The position numbers and the translations under genes were made by a program. The notes beneath the pieces were generated by a model that was not told the DNA's origin, did not search any database, and saw nothing but the letters and a program-made list of their open reading frames with translations. Shown here piece by piece: positions 7,680-13,077 of a stretch of 13,077 bases of DNA. The DNA is from an uncultured Sediminicola sp. (GTDB taxonomy: Bacteria > Bacteroidota > Bacteroidia > Flavobacteriales > Flavobacteriaceae). How positions within the stretch are numbered: the first letter of the stretch is position 1; the number at the start of each line of letters is the position of its first letter. The DNA lies in contig CALHVB010000082.1 in NCBI GenBank assembly GCA_938039345.1, positions 1 through 13,077 on the forward strand, in the 5' to 3' direction.

Positions 7680-8702
7680 TTAAAACAACTCGCTCTGAGA
7701 GCCTCCTTTTCTTATTCCTAAATGTTTATACGCTAATTCTGTAACCTCTCTACCTCTTGGTGTTCGCATAATAAACCCTTGTTGTATTAAAAATGGCTCG
7801 TACACTTCCTCTATAGTTTCTGTACTTTCAGATACTGCCGTTGCTATTGTAGATATTCCTACTGGTCCGCCTTTAAATTTTTCTATAATGGTCGTAAGGA
7901 TTTTATTATCCATCTCATCTAAACCATGCGCATCTACATTTAAAGCTTTTAATCCAAACTTAGAAATATCAATATCTATTTTTCCATTTCCTTTTATTTG
8001 CGCAAAATCTCGTACCCTACGCAATAAGGCATTACATATTCTAGGAGTTCCTCTACTTCTACCTGCAATTTCTATAGCAGCTTCTTGGGTTATTGGTGTG
8101 TTCATAATTTCAGAACTACGCTCCACTATAGTAGACAATAATTCTGTAGAATAATATTGCAACCTACTTTGAATACCAAAACGAGCACGCATTGGCGCCG
8201 TTAATAAGCCCGATCGTGTTGTTGCTCCTATTAATGTAAACGGATTTAAATTTATTTGTACTGATCTTGCATTAGGACCAGTTTCTATCATAATATCTAT
8301 CTTATAATCTTCCATAGCAGAATATAGGTACTCTTCTACAATGGGACTAAGTCTATGAATTTCATCTATAAACAAAACATCTCGCTCCTCTAAATTAGTT
8401 AATAAGCCTGCCAAATCTCCTGGCTTATCTAATACAGGTCCTGATGTTATTTTTATTCCAACCCCCAATTCATTAGCTAAAATATTAGCCAAAGTTGTTT
8501 TCCCTAATCCTGGAGGGCCATGAAATAAGGTATGATCTAATGCTTCTCCTCTTAAGTTAGCAGCTTCTACAAATACTTTTAAATTTTCTAGCACTTGCTC
8601 TTGCCCTGTAAAATCATCAAAAGAGACAGGACGCAATGCTCTTTCTATATCAAATTCTTCTTCAGAAAAATTTTGTCCTGTGGAGTCTAAATTCTCATTC
8701 AT
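7680..8702 (-). CDS. ruvB: Holliday junction DNA helicase RuvB
   Basis: RuvB is the hexameric AAA+ motor that drives branch migration of Holliday junctions bound by RuvA. The 340-residue protein is of normal length. Walker A is GPPGLGKTT (62-70), Walker B is FIDEIHR (111-117), sensor 1 is GATTR (159-163), and the arginine-finger region is MRARFG (171-176). The C-terminal winged-helix DNA-binding domain covers about 260-340, with TPRGR at 314-318. The ATG at 8700-8702 gives the N-terminus [20 protein letters not shown], in keeping with flavobacterial RuvB proteins. A perfect TAnnTTTG box lies only 7 bases upstream. The gene leads a transcription unit with the P450, divergent from the acyl-CoA oxidase. 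Confidence 0.98.
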   Translation of the reverse strand: MNENLDSTGQNFSEEEFDIERALRPVSFDDFTGQEQVLENLKVFVEAANLRGEALDHTLFHGPPGLGKTTLANILANELGVGIKITSGPVLDKPGDLAGLLTNLEERDVLFIDEIHRLSPIVEEYLYSAMEDYKIDIMIETGPNARSVQINLNPFTLIGATTRSGLLTAPMRARFGIQSRLQYYSTELLSTIVERSSEIMNTPITQEAAIEIAGRSRGTPRICNALLRRVRDFAQIKGNGKIDIDISKFGLKALNVDAHGLDEMDNKILTTIIEKFKGGPVGISTIATAVSESTETIEEVYEPFLIQQGFIMRTPRGREVTELAYKHLGIRKGGSQSELF

Positions 8703-8709
8703 ATCCTAA

Positions 8710-8717
8710 CAAAGATA
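8710..8717 (-). promoter_or_regulatory. Bacteroidota -7 promoter box (TATCTTTG) for ruvB
   Basis: On the minus strand the 8 bases read TATCTTTG, an exact match to the TAnnTTTG element of Bacteroidota housekeeping promoters. It ends 7 bases before the ruvB ATG, so transcription would start almost at the start codon. No clear TTG -33 element sits at the expected distance upstream, which lowers confidence. Confidence 0.5.
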
Positions 8718-8788
8718 GGGCAAAATAAAAATAATACCGACATCTTAGATCATATTTAAAATCTTTAAAAAAATTGTAAATTCACAAC

Positions 8789-11053
8789 ATGAAGCAACAA
8801 AATTACTCCCCAGGAATTTTACAATACATCCCTTTTTTTTACGTAATATGGTCAGACGATTTATTATCTGCATCCGAAACAGCTATTGTTTCCAAAGCTA
8901 TTAATGAAGACTCTAGCCTATCTAAAACCGACCAAAACACCTTAAAAAGTTGGTTACATAAAAACACTCCACCAGAAGATAGTGAGTTAAAAAATTGGAA
9001 ATACACCATATCTAACTCCAATGTGCAACTTATAGAAAGTGACACCTATCCATTGAGTTCTTTTTGCCAAAAACTAGCAAATTACTACACCAACAAAACA
9101 GCATTTAACGATTGTTTAAAGCATATAGAAATTAATTTAGGCATACAGCCCAACCATTATAATCATTTGTTTAATGTAAAAATTTCGCATGAAAAAACAT
9201 CTAATTATTATAGTGCAAATGAAATTGACACACTATTAAAAGGGGAAAATGCTGCTCCCATAGACACCTTTAGAGAGCTTTTATCTGAGCCTATTTTTAA
9301 TTGGGAGATAGAACGTAACAAAGATAAATTCAGAAGTACTGTTTTAAAACAAGTAGAATTTTTAGCCAAAAAAGGATATGGTGCTATGGCGTACCCTAAA
9401 GTTTATGGCGGAATAGACAGTATGCCCATTTATGCTTCTATTTTTGAAAATTTAATGTATGTTGATGGCAGCCTTACTGTAAAGTTTGGTGTACAGTTTG
9501 GTTTATTTGGTGGTAGCATTCAAAAACTAGGAACAAAAAAACATCATGATAAATATTTAACAGATACTGGAAAAGCCAAACTTCTAGGTTGTTTTGCCAT
9601 GACAGAAACAGGACACGGCTCCAATGTCCGTGGTGTAAAAACCACAGCTACTTATGACCAAAAAACCGATAGTATTATTATACACACCCCAGGAGAAAAT
9701 GACAATAAAGAATATATAGGAAATGCACTCCACTCTACTATGGCATCTGTTTTTGCGCAACTTATTGTAAACGGAAAAAACGAAGGCGTACACGCAATTT
9801 TGGTTCCTGTACGCGATGCGCATCATAATTTATTACCAGGAGTTACTATTGTAGACAATGGTTATAAATTAGGTTTAAACGGAGTAGACAATGGTAAAAT
9901 ATGGTTTAACCAAGTAAGTGTTCCCAGAGAAAATTTATTAAACAAATATGGAGATATTAAAGACGATGGTAGCTACCATTCTGATATAAAAAGCCAAAGC
10001 AAACGTTTTTTTACCATGCTTGGCACTTTAGTAGGTGGTCGTATTTGCGTTGCTAAAGGCGCATTAAGTGGCGCAAAAATGTCACTAGCCATAGCAGTAA
10101 AACACGCACTAAAACGCAGACAATTTAACGATAGTGTAAAAGTCCAAGAAGATTTAATTATGGACTACCCTACGCATCAAATGCGTTTAACACCACCCAT
10201 AGCTAAAGCTTATGTATATCATATTACTTTAGACCATATGATGAAGTTGTATAGTGATACATCTAAGCCCGATAAACGCAAAATAGAAACGCAAGTTGCG
10301 GCATTAAAAGCTGTAATTACTTCTTTCTCTAACAATACCATACAAGAATGCAGAGAAGCCTGTGGTGGCAAAGGTTATTTAATGGAAAATAGAATTGCTG
10401 ATATAAAAGCTGATGTAGACATTTTTACTACGTTTGAGGGTGATAATAATGTATTACTACAATTGGCTGCCAAAGGAATTCTTTCCGATTTTAAAGCAGA
10501 ATTTAATGGTGGTACTTTCTCTTCTGTTTTAAAAATTATTAGTTCACAATTAAGTGATGCTTTAACTACCATTAATCCTATATACACGAACAAAGTAGAC
10601 AGAGCGCATTTGTATGATGCTAAATTCCATAAACATGCTTTTAATTACCGAACCAAAAGGCTTACCTATACGCTTGCTATGCGTATTCGTAATTACATAA
10701 AAAAAGGAATACCAGCCTACCAAGCGTTTTTAAAAGTACAAACACATTTAATAACTTTAGGGAAAGCCTATAGTTGTGAGCTTGCATACAACACTTTTTG
10801 CGATTTTACAGCAACAATTTCTGATGAAAAAAATAAACTCTTATTTGAAAAACTAGGAGCTTTATATGCTTTGCATGAGATACGACAAGATGCTTCTTGG
10901 TTTTTAGAACAAGGCTATATAGGCGGCACAAAGTCTAAAGCTATACGCCAACGTACCGAACGTTTGTGTACAGAATTACGCCCACACATAGAAGTACTTA
11001 TAGATGGTTTTGGTATTCCAAAGCATACCATTACTGCACCTATAACTAAGTAA
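8789..11053 (+). CDS. Acyl-CoA oxidase / acyl-CoA dehydrogenase family flavoprotein
   Basis: This is a predicted FAD enzyme that introduces the 2,3-trans double bond into acyl-CoA thioesters, the first step of fatty-acid beta-oxidation. At 754 residues it is far longer than ordinary acyl-CoA dehydrogenases (about 380) and resembles peroxisomal-type acyl-CoA oxidases, with an extra ~130 N-terminal residues. The central beta domain has the flavin/substrate motif GCFAMTETGHGSNVRGV (267-283). The C-terminal helical domain has CREACGGKGYL (521-531) and TFEGDNNVL (548-556), where Glu550 is the probable catalytic base. Residues about 600-740 match the oxidase-specific C-terminal region. There is no signal peptide. 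It is divergent from ruvB and 69 bp upstream of an AraC-type regulator. Whether the electron acceptor is oxygen (giving peroxide) or electron-transfer flavoprotein cannot be decided from the sequence; the overall architecture favours the oxidase branch. Confidence 0.9.
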   Translation: MKQQNYSPGILQYIPFFYVIWSDDLLSASETAIVSKAINEDSSLSKTDQNTLKSWLHKNTPPEDSELKNWKYTISNSNVQLIESDTYPLSSFCQKLANYYTNKTAFNDCLKHIEINLGIQPNHYNHLFNVKISHEKTSNYYSANEIDTLLKGENAAPIDTFRELLSEPIFNWEIERNKDKFRSTVLKQVEFLAKKGYGAMAYPKVYGGIDSMPIYASIFENLMYVDGSLTVKFGVQFGLFGGSIQKLGTKKHHDKYLTDTGKAKLLGCFAMTETGHGSNVRGVKTTATYDQKTDSIIIHTPGENDNKEYIGNALHSTMASVFAQLIVNGKNEGVHAILVPVRDAHHNLLPGVTIVDNGYKLGLNGVDNGKIWFNQVSVPRENLLNKYGDIKDDGSYHSDIKSQSKRFFTMLGTLVGGRICVAKGALSGAKMSLAIAVKHALKRRQFNDSVKVQEDLIMDYPTHQMRLTPPIAKAYVYHITLDHMMKLYSDTSKPDKRKIETQVAALKAVITSFSNNTIQECREACGGKGYLMENRIADIKADVDIFTTFEGDNNVLLQLAAKGILSDFKAEFNGGTFSSVLKIISSQLSDALTTINPIYTNKVDRAHLYDAKFHKHAFNYRTKRLTYTLAMRIRNYIKKGIPAYQAFLKVQTHLITLGKAYSCELAYNTFCDFTATISDEKNKLLFEKLGALYALHEIRQDASWFLEQGYIGGTKSKAIRQRTERLCTELRPHIEVLIDGFGIPKHTITAPITK

Positions 11054-11122
11054 AAATAATTGAACGGATTCCTTTTCAAAAGAAAACAAATTATATGCTC
11101 ATAAATTAATCTTATGTAATAA

Positions 11123-11962
11123 ATGGAAATTTATAAGTTGCCAAATTACCTAAACCCTAAGAACACTTCCTCTTTTAAGGTATTTGATTATAAAACTTCT
11201 GAAGAATACAATAAGCAAATGGTATCCTTACAACAGAATACCTTTAGTTTTTTATTAGACGGAAGCAAAGAAGTGTTTGCTAATAAAACGGCTGTTTCCA
11301 TTAACAACTCTAACTTCTTATTAATGAAAACAGGACACTGTTTAATGACAGAGAAACTACCAGATACCAATGCCAATTACAGAAGTATTTTATTTTTCTT
11401 TTCTAATGAATCGCTTTTAGAATTAATACACAAATACAATATAGAACACATTAAAAACGACCAACAAGCATCTATTTTTTCTTTTAGCTATGACGATTAT
11501 TTAAAAACCTTTGTCCAAGGACTTATTAATATAAGCAGACTTACCATTCATATTCAAGAAAAATTATTAACTGTAAAGTTTGAAGAACTAATCCTTTATT
11601 TAATAGAAACCAAAGGGGTAAATTTTATTTCATCTTTAATTAGTCATACGCAGAACCAAAACAGTCAATTTATTGCAACAGTAGAAACAAATAAGCTTAA
11701 CAAACTTACCATAAAAGAACTTTCATTTTTATCTAACATGAGCGTATCTAGCTTTAAACGAGAATTTGAAAAACACTTTAATACTTCCCCTAGTAAATGG
11801 TTTCAGGATAAAAGGCTAGAGCATGCTTCATTATTATTAAAAGATAAAACCATAAGACCTTCGGATATTTATGAGGAAATTGGTTATGAAAATTTATCTA
11901 ACTTTATACAAGCATTTAAAACAAAATTTGGCACTACTCCAAAGCAATATCAATTAAATTGA
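11123..11962 (+). CDS. AraC-family transcriptional regulator
   Basis: This is a predicted DNA-binding regulator of 279 residues. The C-terminal ~90 residues form the two-helix-turn-helix AraC domain. The first HTH is at about 195-216 (TIKELSFLSNMSVSSFKREF), and the second is at about 244-270, with the family signature IGYENLSNFIQAFKTKFGTTPKQY. The N-terminal ~170 residues look like the beta-rich cupin-like sensing domain of the family (SFLLDGSKEVFANKTAVSI); the ligand is unknown. The start at ATG 11123 is the first Met of the frame and gives MEIYKLPNYL. It lies 69 bp after the acyl-CoA oxidase and 87 bp before the exported PEBP gene, both in the same direction. Its nearest candidate target is the PEBP promoter, but that is only a positional inference. 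Confidence 0.93.
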   Translation: MEIYKLPNYLNPKNTSSFKVFDYKTSEEYNKQMVSLQQNTFSFLLDGSKEVFANKTAVSINNSNFLLMKTGHCLMTEKLPDTNANYRSILFFFSNESLLELIHKYNIEHIKNDQQASIFSFSYDDYLKTFVQGLINISRLTIHIQEKLLTVKFEELILYLIETKGVNFISSLISHTQNQNSQFIATVETNKLNKLTIKELSFLSNMSVSSFKREFEKHFNTSPSKWFQDKRLEHASLLLKDKTIRPSDIYEEIGYENLSNFIQAFKTKFGTTPKQYQLN

Positions 11963-12017
11963 ACTTTTAGCAATACTTTTTGAACCAATACAAGTATGAT
12001 ATATTTTATATCCTACC

Positions 12018-12025
12018 TAATTTTG
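12018..12025 (+). promoter_or_regulatory. Bacteroidota -7 promoter box (TAATTTTG) for the PEBP gene
   Basis: TAATTTTG matches the TAnnTTTG consensus exactly and lies 24 bases before the ATG at 12050, a natural spacing for a short leader. A TTG at 11980-11982 is too far away to be a normal -33 element, so the promoter may depend on an activator. The AraC-type protein encoded just upstream is the obvious candidate, which remains untested. Confidence 0.55.
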
Positions 12026-12049
12026 CAACTATAACTAAATACACATATT

Positions 12050-12607
12050 ATGATAAAGTCTAATTTTATTTTAGGAATACTACTAACAATATCGAGCACA
12101 TTATTTGCTCAAAATACATTTACATTAACTAGTAATGACTTGGGCGGACAAGCTACAATTACCGAAGAGTTTAATGGCTTTGGATGTACAGGACAAAACA
12201 AATCTCCACAACTATCTTGGGAAAATGCCCCGGAAGGAACTAAAAGTTTTGCGGTAACAATGTACGACCCAGATGCACCTACAGGAAGTGGCTGGTGGCA
12301 TTGGCTTGTTTTTGATATTCCTGCTAACAGTAATGAACTAGTTGCTGGCGCTGGTGATGTAACATTAAAACTAACTCCTGAAGGGACCATACAAAGTATT
12401 ACAGATTATGGCGCTAATGGATATGGAGGACCTTGTCCTCCTGAAGGGCACGGCATTCACCAGTATATAATTACAGTGTACGCCTTAAAAACAGACACCT
12501 TAGGACTTAACAAAGACACCAACCCTGCTGTAGTTGGGTACTACCTATGGAATAATGCTTTAGCGAAAGCTAGTATTGTTACTTATTACCAAAGAACTAA
12601 AAAATAA
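12050..12607 (+). CDS. Exported YbhB/YbcL family Raf-kinase-inhibitor-like (PEBP) protein
   Basis: This protein belongs to the phosphatidylethanolamine-binding protein superfamily, bacterial YbhB/YbcL branch; its biochemical role in bacteria is poorly defined. The 185 residues start with a signal peptide (hydrophobic core about 6-17) with likely cleavage after Ala20 (LFA|Q), so it should be periplasmic or lipid-facing. The anion-binding pocket motifs are intact: YDPDAPTG (72-79), GWWHW with His84 (81-85), and GGPCPPEGHGIHQY (126-139). The length and motif order match the bacterial family. It is preceded by its own -7 box and by the AraC-type gene in the same direction, and is followed by a strong bidirectional terminator. 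The reference to Raf kinase inhibition is a family name only; no kinase connection is implied here. Confidence 0.93.
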   Translation: MIKSNFILGILLTISSTLFAQNTFTLTSNDLGGQATITEEFNGFGCTGQNKSPQLSWENAPEGTKSFAVTMYDPDAPTGSGWWHWLVFDIPANSNELVAGAGDVTLKLTPEGTIQSITDYGANGYGGPCPPEGHGIHQYIITVYALKTDTLGLNKDTNPAVVGYYLWNNALAKASIVTYYQRTKK

Positions 12608-12618
12608 AATTACTTTTT

Positions 12619-12658
12619 AAAATAAGAATAGCACTTAGTTAAGCGCTATTCTTATTTT
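12619..12658. terminator. Bidirectional intrinsic terminator between the PEBP gene and the convergent DUF2807-like gene
   Basis: The arms AAAATAAGAATAGC (12619-12632) and GCTATTCTTATTTT (12645-12658) are perfect 14-bp complements. The loop (12633-12644) can pair a little further inside. T-rich sequence closes the stem on the plus strand and A-rich sequence opens it, so it can act on both strands. It fills most of the 64-bp gap between the convergent stop codons at 12607 and 12672. Confidence 0.88.
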
Positions 12659-12671
12659 ATTTACAAGCTAA

Positions 12672-13076
12672 TTAATTCTCTTTAATAACTCTTTTGTGCA
12701 ATTCGGAAGTATCTAAAAACTCTATTATAGCTATTTGCGGGTTACCAAATAAATACGTTTTTGATTTATTTCTTGCTGCTAAACTAAAATTTTCTAAGGC
12801 ATGAAAACGCCCTGAGGCAGATTCTTGCACTATTGTTTCTGCATTAATAGCAGATAACCTTTCTGCTTTTAAATTAGAATTACCCATTAAATTAACATTT
12901 AAGAGGTTTACAGAGCCTTCTAGCTTACTAGAAGAACCATTAAACATATTTATCATTATCTCATCTGAAACGGCATGCATTTCTGTATTTACCTTATCTT
13001 TTAATTCAATAACTAATGAACCACAATCTATACTATAATCACCAAAACTGTTTCCTTCCATATCTATAGTTACTAA
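12672..13076 (-). CDS. DUF2807 (head GIN domain) protein, C-terminal part, truncated by window edge
   Basis: The frame is open from the right edge of the window to a stop at 12672-12674, so the 5' end lies outside. The first in-window Met (codon at 13059-13061) is preceded in frame by LVTID without a stop and is unlikely to be the true start. The 134 visible residues resemble the repeating beta-helix/adhesin-like DUF2807 fold of Bacteroidota surface proteins. They contain short strands with Gly/Ser/Asn turns (FNGSSSKLEG, LMGNSNLKAERLS, ESASGRFHALENF) and end in the family-like YLFGNPQI. Members are generally exported and of unknown function. It is convergent with the PEBP gene and shares its terminator. 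The family call is by pattern; no signal peptide can be checked because the N-terminus is missing. Confidence 0.7.
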   Translation of the reverse strand, partial: LVTIDMEGNSFGDYSIDCGSLVIELKDKVNTEMHAVSDEIMINMFNGSSSKLEGSVNLLNVNLMGNSNLKAERLSAINAETIVQESASGRFHALENFSLAARNKSKTYLFGNPQIAIIEFLDTSELHKRVIKEN

Positions 13077-13077
13077 T

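Noticed and set aside
7888..8154. 88-codon plus-strand open frame inside ruvB
   Set aside because: Antisense to the conserved ruvB C-terminal region, with no domain; a reading-frame shadow.
9584..9826. 80-codon minus-strand open frame inside the acyl-CoA oxidase gene
   Set aside because: It overlaps the conserved flavin-motif region of the real gene and has no recognisable features.
11054..11122. Possible promoter or terminator between the acyl-CoA oxidase and the AraC-type gene
   Set aside because: I found only a short CTTTT/AAAAG palindrome with a one-base loop and no exact -7 box, so neither call can be supported.
12109..12390. 93-codon minus-strand open frame opposite the PEBP gene
   Set aside because: Fully antisense to a gene with complete family motifs; no independent support.
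1..13077. Mobile element, CRISPR array, toxin-antitoxin or phage-defence system
   Set aside because: No transposase, integrase, direct-repeat array, terminal inverted repeats or defence-type domains are visible. Every sizeable frame is assigned to a conserved cellular gene or is a shadow of one.

Overview
The window looks like chromosomal DNA from a member of the Flavobacteriaceae (Bacteroidota). The sequence is strongly AT-rich, two genes are preceded by Bacteroidota-type TAnnTTTG -7 boxes, and secreted proteins have Ala-Gln signal-peptide ends. The most diagnostic gene is sprA, the outer-membrane channel of the type IX secretion system (T9SS), which is restricted to this phylum. I see no tRNA, rRNA, CRISPR array, insertion sequence or phage gene. 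No stretch of 300 bases lacks a gene.

Positions 1-8702 are mostly read on the minus strand. In transcription order they hold ruvB (Holliday-junction motor), a cytochrome P450, queG (epoxyqueuosine reductase), maeB (malic enzyme fused to a phosphotransacetylase-like domain), ruvA (Holliday-junction binding) and the first 357 codons of sprA, which runs off the left edge. ruvB and the P450 are 14 bp apart. maeB, ruvA and sprA are separated by 32 bp and 3 bp, so they are probably co-transcribed. A single plus-strand gene for a secreted alpha/beta-hydrolase esterase (5147-6274) interrupts the block and faces the P450 across a strong hairpin.

Positions 8789-12607 are read on the plus strand. They hold a large acyl-CoA oxidase/dehydrogenase, an AraC-family regulator, and an exported YbhB/YbcL-type PEBP protein with its own -7 box. 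A 14-bp perfect-stem bidirectional terminator follows. The window ends inside a minus-strand gene whose visible C-terminal part resembles the DUF2807 (head GIN) domain of surface proteins.

Most of the content is conserved housekeeping machinery: recombination, tRNA modification, carbon metabolism, fatty-acid oxidation and secretion. I do not see convincing evidence for an undescribed defence or mobile system. The points most worth following up are the TTG start of sprA immediately behind ruvA, the near-leaderless promoter layout of ruvB, the P450 placed in a ruvB transcription unit, the extended N-terminus of the acyl-CoA oxidase, and the AraC/exported-PEBP pair.
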